Assembly (NCBI GenBank): GCA_025618425.1
Contig: CM046851.1
Span: 30,857,754 to 30,921,753, forward strand
Source: Heliocidaris tuberculata
Taxonomy: Eukaryota; Echinodermata; Echinoidea; Camarodonta; Echinometridae
Reading direction: 5' to 3'
DNA: 64,000 nucleotides
Positions 12,801-21,655 of this stretch are shown here, piece after piece. A program made the position numbers and the translations under genes. The notes under the pieces are model-generated. The model had not been told where the DNA came from and searched no databases. It saw nothing but the letters and a program-made list of their open reading frames with translations. Each line of letters starts with the position of its first letter. Positions within the stretch are counted from its first letter, which is position 1.

Positions 12801-15800
12801 CCTAGACAATTAAGTTCCAAGGTTATTTGGAATAACCCTGCATGCGCGTATCAAGGTGTGTGTGTGTGTGTGTGTGGGGAGGGGGGGGGGGGGGGGGGGG
12901 TGTTTTGGGTGTTCAAACACCCCCACCCCCCTTTGGTGTTAAAACACCCCCACTGTTTAAAAAGAAACTCTAGAAAAGAAAAAAAACTTTTGAAAATGAA
13001 GCATCGCACACTAAAAAAATTGCGACATGTGACATGTTTATTTCTGTGACAGATTTAAAACACTGCGACGTGTTTATATATTGTACGGGTTTAAGAGCTA
13101 AACACATGTGTTTAAGAGCTAAACACATGTGCCTATTTTTTCATCTTTCAGCACGCCTTAGGTGTTTACTAGATAAACATGTTTACCTTTTAAATGGTTC
13201 CAATGTATAGGCTAAACACCAAATGTTTACACCTTAATCATTTAGTGTTTACACCTGTTTAAATACTAAACAGTTTGTGTGATTATGGTGTAAACACCAC
13301 GTGTTTATATATTGTAGCTAAGTTAAGAGCTAAACACATTCTGTGCTTATTTTCATCACGCCTAGGTGTTTATTAGATAAACATGCTTAACTTTTAAATG
13401 GTTCTAATGTATAGGCTAAACGCCAAATGTTTACACCATAATCACACACACTGTTTAGTATTTAAACAGCTGTAAACACCAAATGATTATTTTGTAAACA
13501 TTTGGTGTTTAGCCTATACATTAGAACCATTTAAAAGGTAAACATGTTCATCTATATAGTAAACACCTAGGGCGTGCTGAAAGATGAAAAAAATAGGCAC
13601 ATGTGTTTAGCTCTTAAACACATGGGTTTAGCTCTTAAACCCGTACAATATATAAACACGTCGCAGTGTTTTAAATCTGTCACAGAAAAGTGTTTAGAAA
13701 CTAAACAAATTTTTTACAGTGCATGCATGCGATTGTAATGCTTGTACTTTAGACCCATACGTATACACAATTTTTATTTGTCTACGGTCTAGGCCTAGTT
13801 CTATGCCGAGCGCATGCCGGTGGAGGATTTTGATAAACTATATTTTTTGATCGTTCAAAGATACCATAACTTTTCCCTCTCATTTTTGAACTGCCAAATT
13901 TACGCGACAATCACGTCACGCACAGAGTCTGAACTCCTAAAGACGTCTTTAGGAGTTCTGTGCAATCGCGCGACTTACCCGACCGTTTATCAAAAGCCTT
14001 CCTTTCCATGTAGCTACCGCAATGGGACGCTCTACCAACGCACAAGAAAACAGTGACAACGAATATGTTCAAGCAGTGGCAAGGTGAAGGACTATAATGA
14101 TTTCATTCATTCATTTATCAGTAAATCGTTATTTTTTTTAGTATGAAGAAACAAACGCATACTTGATGAACGATATTAGACTTAATTTAGCGAAAGAATA
14201 TACCCTTATAAGGAAGCGGTTAAAATATAGTAATAAAAAACAAGAAAAAAACTAAATGTTTCTCTCTTCTGCGACAAATATTATTGTTAAAAATGTTACA
14301 AATGCAATTCATATTCAAATTTATTGAAATGGGATCATGACATAATAGGATTATCATTATAAAAATCTCCACACACAACAGAAGCATATGTTAGATGGGA
14401 ACAAAATTCAACAAAGCATATATATATATAGGCACATTATTATATCAAAACAAATTATACTCGACAGAAAAGTAATGTTGCTTTCGTTGAGAGACAGAGC
14501 AAAACACAATAGCACCACGATAAATAGAAACAAAACCTCGACAAACGAAGGAAAATTATATCAAAACCAAGGCCCTGTAACATAAAGCTTGAAATTTATC
14601 TTACGATTGATTTTTACGATTGATATACATTGTAGTCAATGGGATTGATCGTAGATCAATCGTACGACCAATCTTATGTTACACAGTTATGTTACTGCTC
14701 AGGACTGATGGTCACTGGGAGATTGTTGTTGTAACATGGTAACTGTTGACTGAGACTCTTTGCTTGAGTGTGTCGTTAGTAATGAGACGTTTTGAGAAGA
14801 GAAGACAGAGTAGAATGAAAAGACAAAACTTGAATAGAAAGATTGACAAATGAGTGTTAATAGAATCATGCTTATAAGTGACCGTCAGACCTGGCTGGAG
14901 GAGGTTCTGAAGAATGTGTGGAATAACAGAGGATTTATAGATAACGTATTATGTATGTCAATGTCAATATTTTTGAGTTGTTACATGAATCTAGGTTCAG
15001 TCTCACTCTGGGATAGACTGGAATGTACCATTACTAACTTGATAAGTATACTTTGTGAAACTCTTGTAAAAACCCGATCAGAAGGAAATAAAAGATTTTT
15101 GAAAGAAAAAAAAAATGTTACACAGTTCAGATCACATATGTCAGATTATCGAAGTACATTTTCATTTCCATTATCTCCTGTGAATGAAAGATTGCTGCCA
15201 AATTGCAGGGGTAGCTTTTTGAAAAATAAATTTTGAAAAGCGTTTACAAGATCACTCCAACAAATACATGCAAAACCGCATTTCTTCTTTGGTGCACTTA
15301 CGGTATGCTGGAATAGGGTTTTGCCGAGGGTGCCGGGGAGGGGGGGGGGGGGGGTAAGATAAATGCTCCCCTACCCCGCCGCACCTGGATTCATTCTACA
15401 AGATTCATATTATGTCGTTGACGCCAGTAATGTTTCATACTCTTTGTTAACGCAACAGAATGAGTAAGCTGATTACGTTACGATTAAAGAATCCGTTATC
15501 ATGGCTTGATTTCGTATTTGGCCGACAAGACGCAGGCAAAGAGCACGACAAAATGTTGAAGATTCTTCACGATGTCACCGACAAAGTAAGTTTTATCATT
15601 TTGAAAATACATGGTTGGGGTCTATTCTGGAGGAGGGGCAACTGTCCCTTCCCCGGTAATTTTAGGAATAAAATGGTTGGGGTCTATTCTGGAGGAGGGG
15701 CAACGTTCCCCTGTAATTTTAGGAATAATTGTTTAGGTCTTTCTTACAGAGTGCTATACTCCGATGAATTAAATTCTTTTGGCTCCCCCTCCCCCTTCCG

Positions 15801-18800
15801 TTCAAAAGAAAGAAAAAAAAATCCTCTGTATAGAAAACGAATTGTAGTGTCAGTCAAGGGTTTCTTTTTGTCTCGCCCACCGGAGGTGAAGGCGAGACTA
15901 AGGGATCCAAATGGCGTCCGTCGTCCGTCCGTCCGTCGTCCGTCGTCCGTCACAAATGTTAAAGTTTACTTGCAAGACTCTCTTAGGACGCATAAATTGG
16001 CAACTGTTGCTGCAATGGCAACCAAACTTGGGTGATAGAAGCACTAGGGGTATCTTCATGTTATGGTGTTGTCGGAGGTCACATTATGACGTCAAAGGTC
16101 ATTTGAGGTCATATATTAAAGAGTACCTACAGGACTTTCTTTTCATATGTTAAAGTTGACCTGCAAGACTCTCTTATGACAGATAATTTTGGAACCATCA
16201 CTCACTTTTCAACCAAACTTGGGTTGTAGATGCACTAAGGGGACCTGCATGTTATGGTGCCGTCGGAGGTCACGTGATAAGGTCAAAGGTCATTTGAGGT
16301 CATATGTTAAAGTTTACCTGCAAGACTCTCTTATGACACATAACTCTGCACATGTTGCTGCAATGGCAACCAAACTTGGGTGATAGGTGCACTTGGGGTA
16401 CATTCATGGTGCTTTCGGAGGTCACATGGTAAGGTCAAACGTTACAGTTTACCTGCAAGACTCTCTTTTGACAGATAACTTTGGAACCGTCACTCACTTT
16501 TCAACCAAACTTGGGTTTTAGATGCACTAAGGGGACCTGCATATTATGGTGCCGTCGGAGGTCACGTGATAAGGTTAAAGGTCATTTGAGGTCATATGTT
16601 AAAGTTTACCTGCAAGTATGACACGTGACTCTGCACATGTTGCTGCAATGGCAACCAAACTTGGGTTATAGATGCACTTGGGGTACATTCATGTTATGGT
16701 GCCTTCAGAGGTCACATGGTTAGGTCAAAGGTCATTTCAGGTCAAACGTTAAAGTTTACCTTCAAGACTCTCTTATGACATAACTTTTGAACCGTCACTC
16801 ACTTTTCAAACAAACTTGGGTTGTATAGATGCACTAAGGGGACCTGCATGTTATGGTGCCGTCGGAGGTCACGTGCTAAGGTCAAAGGTCATTTGAAGTC
16901 ATATGTTAAAGTTTACCTGCAAGACTCTCTTATGACACATAACTCTGCACATGTTGCTGCAATGGCAACCAAACTTGGGTGATAGGTGCACTTGGGGTAC
17001 ATTCATGTTATTTTCGCGAGTGGGCGAGACACAATATCGCTTATGCTCTTGTTTTAGTACTGAAACATGATTTAAGCTTTCAGTTTTATTTCTTTCATTC
17101 TATCTACTTTTGAGTGACAAAAGGGCGCTCATGTGAAAAGAAGAATAATTGCATTGATATCGTATGGTAATAACTTATAACATGTATTACAAATGAAAAG
17201 AAAAAAATATGTATCGTTATAAGTAGGCCTTATATGAATTGAGCTGACTATATAAATGTAAATCAAAAGCGCACAAAGAGGGGAGACCAACGTCACACCA
17301 AAAAATAAAATGAGAAAACATTAATGTATAACAAAAAGCTGTGCAGTCGACAAGCCGTGTGCTCATATTGAAGATGCACGGAAAACGAAGTATAAACAGA
17401 CATGTTTAGTTAGTAAATATTTGATGCAGAATTGTAGATTAGTAACATTTTTACCTTAACTACAAAATGTAGCCTAGATATCGTTTGTTATTCATTTATA
17501 ACCTAGATGATCGAGGAAAAACTGCAAGAGCCGTCGAGAATCACTCTTGGGGAGGAGGATGAAGGTGATGCGGTTGCTAGGAGACACAAAAGAATTGCAT
17601 TCTTGGAGCTTCTTCTTGAAATGCATCGACAAGATGCCAGCTTTACACTTAAAGACATTCGCGAAGAAGTAGACACTTTCATGTTTGAGGTATTATAATT
17701 ATTTGTATATCCGTTATAAGTCAATGATGTATAACATGCTAATGAAGGAGGCCTACAAGCAGGGACGTCCCTAGATCTTTTTTAAATAGGGGGAGGGTGT
17801 CGGGCCGAATTTTCCCATGAGTAAGCCAACAATTTCTCAAAGCCGACATCATGTCCAGTAGATGAAAAAATAAGATTACTTTTCAAAATCTCTGATAAAA
17901 TTAAAGTGACATCTGATTTTCTAATAAGCTGAAAAGACTTGAAAATAAAAATTTGCCGCCAGCAATTTGTCATTGGGGGTAGGGCTGTCACTCGCCACAT
18001 CCCACGTCCCTGAGTACAAATCAAATGTAGAATATGGAGACGATGTGCTAACAAACTTTTGCAATTGAACTATCCAACAACTCATCTTTTCAACAGATCA
18101 TAATCATGATAATGCTCCCGAGATTCCGAGTCCCTGACAGATATTAGCACAACACTTTATTTCACCACAAGTTATCTCACTAATATTTCATCATCAGTGA
18201 AAGTTCATGCCTCTCTCACCTTCCAAAACTTTCCACAGGGTCACGATACTACCGCTGCCGCAATAGGTTGGGCGACCCTACTGGTAGGACAGCATCCAGA
18301 TATACAGGCACGCCTACACGTGGAACTAGACCAAGTCTTTGGTAGGTCTGGGAGCTAGCTAGAACTAAGAGACTAAGACCTACCTAGAACCGGTCTGATT
18401 TAATGATGGCGTCTATCCTTTCTCCTGGTAACATTTTGGACAATGCATTTGGTCACAAACTGTTCACGGCATATGAATGATCTCTTTATAAGAGACATAG
18501 GCCTAATATTAGTCAGAATGTAAGAAGAAAAATATGGCTAGAGCGTAAGAAACTAGATAGCTTGTAATTAAAGCTTGAAAAGATATTAGTTTTAACACAT
18601 TTTTTATTATCAGAAATAAGAATTAAGGGTGTTAAAAAAAGGTTTATACATATAGATGGTCACTAAAAAAAAGGAACTTTGTATATGGAAGTTATCTTTT
18701 CTTACCATAAAGGAGATTCTTTCCATCCTGTGACGTCAGATGACCTGTCAAGACTTCCTTATCTTACCTGCATAGTCAAGGAGACACTTCGCCTCATCCC

Positions 18801-19170
18801 TTCCGTACCTATAATCTCCAGAGACCTTCAGGAAGACATTGTCCTAGGTAAGGTCAATTTCCCGGTAGCGTCTCTGAAGTCCGGCCCATTGCACTCCATC
18901 AACTAAGATTAGGAGTAGGGTTATATAGGGTTAGATTTATGATTAAAGTTATTTTCAGATCGGATAAGGTAAGGGTTAGATCTCTAGAGAAGACATTGTC
19001 CTGGGTAAGGTGAACCTACCGGAGTATCTCTGTATAATCCTTCGGCCCGTTTTACTAAGTTTCTTCAGGATTCAAGAGTATGACCTTTGATTTTAATGAA
19101 CATTATTAAACCTTGTTATCAAGTTATCAAGTAAAGTCTACTCTAGTAGTAGTAGTAGTAGTAGTAGTAG

Positions 19171-19238
<68 letters not shown>

Positions 19239-21655
19239 TACTACTATTACTTCTATTACTGCTACTACTACTACCACCACTACTACTACTAGGATTAGTG
19301 TCCGTTGGGGTTGTGTGGTTTGGGATACATAAGACCAATGGATTCCATACTTCCGTCAAGGAGACACTTCGCTTAATCTATTCTGACCTCGAGGTAGACA
19401 TCGTCCTAGGTTAGATGAACCTTCCAAAAATGTCTCTGTAGTCCTGTGACCCATTGTAGGATACCCCTCCTATATACAGCATTAGGATTAGAATGTTCGC
19501 TAGGGTGGTATGTATGGGTAAGAATTCATGGGAGCAACGGAATGCCAAACCTTCGTCAAGGAAACACTTGGCTTCATCCATTCCGTTCCTATATGATCTT
19601 TGCAGAAATCTTGAGAAAGACATTGTCCTTGGTATGGTCAATCTCCTGGTAGCCATGGTAGCGTCTCTGTAGTCCTCCGGCCCTTTGTACTCCATCAACT
19701 AAGATTAGGAGTAGGGTTATACATGATTGGATTTAGGATTAAAGTTATTTTCAGACCGGGTAATGTAAGGGTTAAGACCAATAGAATATCTAGATTTCCA
19801 TTTTGTTGTTATCAAGGTTTCAAAATTTTGGTTTAATACGCCTAAATTCAACGGTTTGGGTCCAGTGGCATACATAAGTCAGTCAAGCATGTGTAAGAAT
19901 TTTTGCTCACATCAGCACCCATCATTGTTTGCCCGTGTAGACCTTGATGAGGACAGTTTCCTCGGGTAAAGATATAATATAAGGGGGCAAAATGCTAACC
20001 CCAATTTTCATGAAAACTGAGTTACATAGACTACCGTTATCCTGATTCACTATACCTTTGCAAGATTTCATAATCAAATTCAAACGATAAGTTGGTCAAA
20101 AAACAGACTGAACTTATAATCCTCTAGAGACACGCGTTATAATAAAGGTATAGTACTAAGTTTCAAGTGCATTTATCTCAAAAATGACACACATGAGAGT
20201 TGGCACTTTATTGCACCGACCCTCATATATTTTCTCCATTTTACAACAACAACAAATGAAATAAAATTCAGTGAAGCTTCTAACATAAGCGCTTACCTTT
20301 GATTTTTTTTTATTTGATTTGATTTGATCTGATTTGTTTCCACGATCAGTTTACATAATGTATGTACAATGAGAAAGCAAAATATAAAAATATAAATCAA
20401 ATGGCATAATACAAAGGATAATTCAATATAATAACAGCTCAGTATAGTAAATATTTCCAGTAGAAGTAGTAACCGCATACAGTATATACACTTGTGGGGA
20501 ACCTATTAAAAGCGAGGCTTGTCGAGTTAGATCCCTATTTAGCAAAGAAAAGGAGCTGGAAAGTAGAATTGGAGAGATCAAGATGAGAAGAAACAAAGAA
20601 AGGTCGAAAATCAGCACATGGAAACAGAACAGAACATAAAAAGACTGAATAACTGTAGAGATGTCGAATTGTGGATCCAGGGGGCGGAGTTCCACCGTCC
20701 CCTTAATGAATAATTATTTTAGGCCTAGGTACCTAATATTTCACCCCCTCCGCTCTTACTATCATTGGTGTGCCCTGATGGAAACTGACTTTTTTCTGAC
20801 TGAAAGCACATGTGATTTGATTTCTCAGGCGCAGTCAAGATTTATCGTTCTTTCATAGCTAACATTTTCCCTTAATACACAGATGACAAGGTGGTCCCAA
20901 AAGGAACACTTATCATGCTGAGCATCTATGCGCTTCATCATGACCCGGAACAATTCCCCGACCCTGATCGATTTGACCCGGATCGATTTCTTCCAGAGAA
21001 TTCTGAAAAGAGGCATCCGTTTGCTTACGTGCCGTTTTCGGCTGGTCCAAGAAACTGTATTGGTAAGACCTATTTCACTCAGCGCTTCAACAGATTCAAA
21101 TCTTTTTATATCGTCTACGGAAACATTATTTTAATGTGCCCCCCCCCAAAAAAAAGACAACCAAAAGAAAAAAAACAACAAATAATACACCCCGAAAAAA
21201 GTGACAAATAGGCTATTGCTGCAACTACACTATCAACTTTTGTTATAAAACATTCTTCTGAATTGTAAATTATGAAGACCGTCCCCAAACAGATATGGTT
21301 TTCATAACGAGTTACAGGAGACCCCTGTTCAAAATATTATACATGAAACACGCAATGTTACAAGAAAACCCCTTTTCGGATAACGAGACAATATTTTCCC
21401 CCTTCATCATACACCTTTTAATCATCGAATGCTTCAAACAGCCTAGTATTCAGAGGCTATATTGATATCTTTTGAAACAAAACGATGACTTATACTTTGA
21501 TTCCTAACGATTGTGTCTCATTTCCAGGTCAGAGATTTGCAATGATGGAAACCAAACTCGCCCTTGCTAACATTTTCCGAAGGTTCTCGATTGAATCCGT
21601 TCAGACCATAGAGGAAGCCAGACCAGCAGGACAGAAGAGCCCTTTTTATTTCTGA
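1655..21655 (+). CDS. CYP4V: Cytochrome P450 family 4 (CYP4V2-like), 11 exons
   Basis: Join 1655-1820, 7231-7349, 9331-9416, 10735-10928, 14014-14083, 15459-15585, 17507-17689, 18239-18341, 18713-18847, 20883-21062, 21528-21655. The total is 1491 nt, 496 residues plus stop, and all GT/AG junctions keep phase. The family comprises ER-anchored haem monooxygenases that hydroxylate fatty acids near the omega end, with electrons from P450 reductase. Seen: an N-terminal hydrophobic anchor (about residues 5-33), an LPIVGN hinge, the I-helix GHDTTA, the K-helix KETLR (ExxR), the FDPDRF (PERF-type) segment, and the haem loop [10 protein letters not shown] with its cysteine ligand. Similarity to CYP4V2 runs throughout, for example [13 protein letters not shown] and [15 protein letters not shown]4V2 is about 525 residues; the shortfall is at the C-terminus, which runs into a minisatellite. 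Family assignment is from remembered motifs, so the subfamily is less certain than the family. Confidence 0.92.
1895..2135. repeat. GGT/GAT microsatellite
   Basis: Degenerate trinucleotide tract of GGT, GAT and GTT units in intron 1. It continues at 4176-4209 on the other side of an inserted element, so the insertion split one microsatellite. Confidence 0.8.
2142..4173. mobile_element. TA-target TIR element carrying a nested LINE
   Basis: Inverted ends CACTGTAAAA (2142) and TTTTACAGTG (to 4173) are flanked by TA on both sides. Residual element sequence lies at 2142-2332 and 4079-4173. An inner inverted repeat (about 2254-2281 and 2312-2340) with ccggaaatcggcatatattt forms a strong hairpin. 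No transposase is visible; it is a non-autonomous element later hit by a LINE. Confidence 0.65.
2333..4078 (+). mobile_element. 5'-truncated non-LTR retrotransposon, RT fragment with frameshift
   Basis: The reading frame from about 2337 encodes [32 protein letters not shown] and the catalytic FADD, followed by the thumb region; these are reverse-transcriptase motifs of jockey/CR1-type LINEs. A frameshift near 3190 moves the C-terminal part ([28 protein letters not shown]) to another frame, with a further break at about 3345. The endonuclease and N-terminal RT are missing. A pyrimidine-rich 3' region (3400-3740), an (AT)n stretch (3841-3880) and an AATAAA followed by (ATCA)n near 4040-4070 form the tail. 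Dead copy. Confidence 0.85.
4464..5976. mobile_element. MITE-like repeat containing a minisatellite
   Basis: Begins CAGGGGCCGCAGAG with a 17-base G run, like the element at 27945. It ends with ...ccacagcgcctg, a weak inverted match to the start. The interior (about 4990-5930) is a degenerate tandem array with units of about 25-35 bases around ggggcacttatcagaa. A clear target duplication was not found, so the borders are provisional. Confidence 0.5.
4990..5930. repeat. Minisatellite, ggggcacttatcagaa family, copy 1
   Basis: About 25-30 degenerate units of an AAAAGGGGCACTTATCAGAA-type motif, preceded by gagcgagcgtagcgagc at about 4940. The same motif recurs at 8480-8880 and, inverted, at 21640-22215. 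Confidence 0.8.
5977..6849. other. Intron 1 sequence without a gene
   Basis: AT-rich with no coding signal. A G/C-run block at 6417-6470, ending near gttccgcggcctatg, resembles one end of the 27945 MITE family. Confidence 0.5.
6850..7167. mobile_element. hAT-like MITE with 8-bp target duplication
   Basis: Perfect 8-bp duplication atattatc (6842-6849 and 7168-7175). Inverted ends CAGTGGCGGATTTAGGA and CAGGGGAGGATCCAGGA. The 318 bp are non-coding and packed with G, C and T homopolymers. It sits in intron 1, 63 bp before exon 2. Confidence 0.88.
7231..7349 (+). CDS. CYP4V: CYP4V-like exon 2
   Basis: Acceptor tctctgacag, donor gag|gtattg. It encodes [13 protein letters not shown] followed by [20 protein letters not shown], matching the family pattern LxLWVGPxPxVALYxAxxVE. 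It enters in phase 1 and leaves in phase 0. A MITE (6850-7167) ends 63 bp upstream. Confidence 0.93.
7430..8125. repeat. Dispersed intronic repeat, copy 1 (occupied by a MITE)
   Basis: Similar over several hundred bases to 14190-14575 in intron 5; shared text includes aaggaagcggttaaaatata and gacataataggattatcat. A MITE at 7708-8024 interrupts this copy and is absent from the other. Confidence 0.75.
7708..8024. mobile_element. hAT-like MITE, G-run cored
   Basis: Ends CAGTGGCGGATCTACGGG and, inverted, CAGGGGCGGATCTAG; 317 bp. The interior has G and C runs and the cgctcgcttcgctcgctcg palindromic motif. The flanks share only actat. The empty site in the related block at 14190-14575 supports insertion. 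Confidence 0.75.
8151..8890. repeat. Minisatellite-bearing repeat, copy 2
   Basis: Begins like the CATTGGCGTAGAC MITE ends, carries gagcgagcgaagcgagcgag motifs at about 8250 and 8410, then a degenerate array (8480-8880) of the ggggcac-ttatcaga unit. Same composition as 4464-5976. Non-coding. Confidence 0.65.
8891..9330. other. Intron 2 end: G run and putative MITE terminus
   Basis: G run at 9184-9198. The stretch 9225-9303 (ctacgcccctg ... gattcgccactg) matches the right end of the CAGTGGC-type MITEs and ends 27 bases before exon 3. The other border was not established. Confidence 0.45.
9331..9416 (+). CDS. CYP4V: CYP4V-like exon 3
   Basis: Acceptor ttactttcag, donor acgag|gtaaag. It encodes [17 protein letters not shown] and [12 protein letters not shown], the B'/C-helix region highly conserved in CYP4. 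The exon leaves in phase 2. What looks like a MITE end (gattcgccactg) stops at 9303, within the branch-point region. Confidence 0.94.
9417..10734. other. Intron 3
   Basis: Contains G run 9601-9616, G/C-run repeat 10119-10165, and a tandem repeat of about 18-bp units based on ttccgaaggttcgtat at 10482-10545. No coding sequence seen. Confidence 0.5.
10735..10928 (+). CDS. CYP4V: CYP4V-like exon 4: C-helix WxxxR
   Basis: Acceptor cttcttgcag, donor tgcg|gtatgt. It encodes [18 protein letters not shown] with the haem-propionate-binding WxxxR motif, then [10 protein letters not shown] and HCVLDIIC, all as in CYP4V. It enters in phase 2 and leaves in phase 1. Confidence 0.95.
10929..12229. other. 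Intron 4, left part
   Basis: A (CA)n-like patch (10968-10995), CT repeat (11155-11181), and G or C runs at 11142, 11210 and 11767. Otherwise unremarkable AT-rich DNA with no supported gene. Confidence 0.5.
12680..12790 (+). other. GC-rich island of unknown origin
   Basis: About 110 bases of very GC-rich sequence in an AT-rich intron. One forward frame is open and includes [20 protein letters not shown]. No family was recognised. It might be a captured exon or transposon fragment. It is not part of the P450 reading frame. Confidence 0.4.
12838..12950. repeat. GT microsatellite and G/C-run block
   Basis: (GT)n followed by a 23-base region of G, then tgttttgggtgttcaaac and C runs. The same tgttttgggtgttcaaac text follows the G run at 10133, so this is a dispersed repeat end. 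Confidence 0.65.
13005..13725. mobile_element. Foldback MITE of about 720 bp
   Basis: The two halves are inverted copies: tttaagagctaaacacatgt near 13091 reappears inverted near 13610, and the segment around aggtaaacatgtt likewise. The right end ttttttacagtg matches the CACTGTAAAA termini of the 2142-4173 element; the left end is cactaaaaaaatt. Internally it also holds direct repeats of tgtttacacc. Non-coding. Confidence 0.75.
14014..14083 (+). CDS. CYP4V: CYP4V-like exon 5 (short)
   Basis: Acceptor ccatgtag, donor gcaag|gtgaag. The 70 nt give [20 protein letters not shown] then AVAR, matching the family stretch ETAMG...SEYVRAVYR. It is too short to stand out by itself but fits phase 1 in and phase 2 out exactly. 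It abuts the right arm of a large inverted repeat (ends about 13983). Confidence 0.9.
14190..14575. repeat. Dispersed intronic repeat, copy 2 (empty site)
   Basis: Similar to 7430-8125 but without the MITE. Followed at 14571-14690 by a small palindromic element with ends gccctgtaacataaag and cttatgttacacag. The rest of intron 5 to 15458 contains no supported gene; a 128-codon open frame at 14850-15236 was not recognised. Confidence 0.7.
15459..15585 (+). CDS. CYP4V: CYP4V-like exon 6
   Basis: Acceptor cgcaacag, donor gacaaa|gtaagt. It encodes [20 protein letters not shown] and [15 protein letters not shown], the F-G helix region (compare RIKMPWLWLD and HKKSLQILH in CYP4V2). It enters in phase 2 and leaves in phase 0. 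The internal methionine is not a start. Confidence 0.94.
15864..17056. mobile_element. Satellite-bearing repeat element, copy 1
   Basis: Bounded by the inverted motif tttttgtctcgcccacc (15865) and gtgggcgagacaca (about 17020). An internal GTCC-rich tract (15915-15950) precedes alternating tandem units of about 135-165 bp that share tttacctgcaagactctctt, ttgctgcaatggcaaccaaa and aaggtcaaaggtcatttgag. Seven to eight units are visible. Non-coding; located in intron 6. Confidence 0.82.
17057..17506. other. Intron 6 remainder
   Basis: AT-rich unique-looking sequence with nothing identifiable before the exon 7 acceptor. Confidence 0.5.
17507..17689 (+). CDS. CYP4V: CYP4V-like exon 7: start of I-helix
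   Basis: Acceptor aacctag, donor gag|gtatta. The 61 codons hold an acidic linker ([13 protein letters not shown]), [12 protein letters not shown], and the I-helix lead [12 protein letters not shown]. It is phase 0 at both ends. The previous intron carries a 1.2-kb satellite-like element. Confidence 0.95.
17760..18012. mobile_element. MITE with CAGGGACGT termini
   Basis: Starts CAGGGACGTCCCTAG and ends with the inverted match ...cccacgtccctg; 253 bp. The flanks cctacaag and agtacaaa share only tacaa, so the target duplication is decayed. Intron 7. Confidence 0.65.
18239..18341 (+). CDS. CYP4V: CYP4V-like exon 8: I-helix oxygen-activation motif
   Basis: Acceptor ttccacag, donor tttg|gtaggt. 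It encodes [18 protein letters not shown] and then [14 protein letters not shown]. The acid-threonine pair of GHDTT serves proton delivery to haem-bound oxygen. It leaves in phase 1. Confidence 0.95.
18713..18847 (+). CDS. CYP4V: CYP4V-like exon 9: K-helix ExxR
   Basis: Acceptor ccataaag, donor cctag|gtaagg. It encodes [31 protein letters not shown] and [11 protein letters not shown]. Glu and Arg of KETLR form the conserved ExxR salt bridge. Phase 1 in and out. Decayed copies of its 3' half and the intron after it follow downstream. Confidence 0.95.
18978..19975 (+). pseudogene. Array of decayed partial copies of CYP exon 9
   Basis: Three clear copies and one doubtful copy of the exon 9 end plus following intron sequence: 18981-19050, 19350-19495, 19550-19780 and (weak) 19935-19975. 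The 19550 copy keeps about 200 bases, including intronic text such as ccatcaactaagattagg, but has in-frame stops. The 19350 copy still reads [19 protein letters not shown] after an in-frame internal deletion and has a degraded donor (ctag|gttaga). None has a clear acceptor. They are read as relics of local duplication rather than used exons. Confidence 0.8.
19143..19292. repeat. TAG/TAC trinucleotide microsatellite
   Basis: (AGT)n switches to (ACT)n at about 19171, so the tract can fold on itself. It lies among the exon 9 relics in intron 9. Confidence 0.95.
19786..20882. other. Intron 9, right part
   Basis: After the weak fourth exon 9 relic, AT-rich sequence with a GATTT-rich patch (20300-20340). 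No gene or defined repeat was recognised. Confidence 0.45.
20883..21062 (+). CDS. CYP4V: CYP4V-like exon 10: PERF motif and haem-binding loop
   Basis: Acceptor aatacacag, donor attg|gtaaga. It encodes [40 protein letters not shown] and [12 protein letters not shown]. The cysteine is the axial haem ligand and FxxGxRxCxG is intact. Phase 1 in and out. Confidence 0.96.
21528..21655 (+). CDS. CYP4V: CYP4V-like exon 11: L-helix and shortened C-terminus
   Basis: Acceptor catttccag. It encodes [20 protein letters not shown] and [16 protein letters not shown], after which only KSPFYF precedes TGA (21653-21655). Family members continue with a strand of the LxLRPxNGI type (SRS6 and the terminal beta sheet) for about 20 residues. 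The switch coincides with the start of a minisatellite whose first unit supplies the stop. No splice donor occurs between the L-helix and the stop that would bypass it. Confidence 0.88.

Larger units (their letters stand above)
12230..13983. repeat. Large composite inverted repeat upstream of exon 5
   Basis: Outer arms of about 190-200 bp, 12230-12430 and 13775-13983, are inverted copies; shared pieces include agggaaaagttatggtatct and the tagaccgtagac region. Between them lies a foldback element (about 13005-13725). The right arm contains a perfect 28-nt palindrome at 13931-13958 centred on gacgtc. The right arm ends 30 bp before exon 5. Confidence 0.8.

Noticed and set aside
14850..15236. 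128-codon open frame in P450 intron 5
   Set aside because: No recognisable domain or homologous pattern; it is not in phase with the P450 and is likely chance or a repeat remnant.
15864..17056. CRISPR-like array of spaced repeats
   Set aside because: Animal genome; units are contiguous 135-165-bp satellite repeats without unique spacers.
19138..19359. Poly-valine/leucine frame on the minus strand
   Set aside because: Trinucleotide repeat in P450 intron 9.
19350..19420. Functional alternative exon 9
   Set aside because: K-helix motif is in frame, but there is no convincing acceptor, an internal deletion removes conserved residues, and sister copies are clearly dead; kept as a relic.
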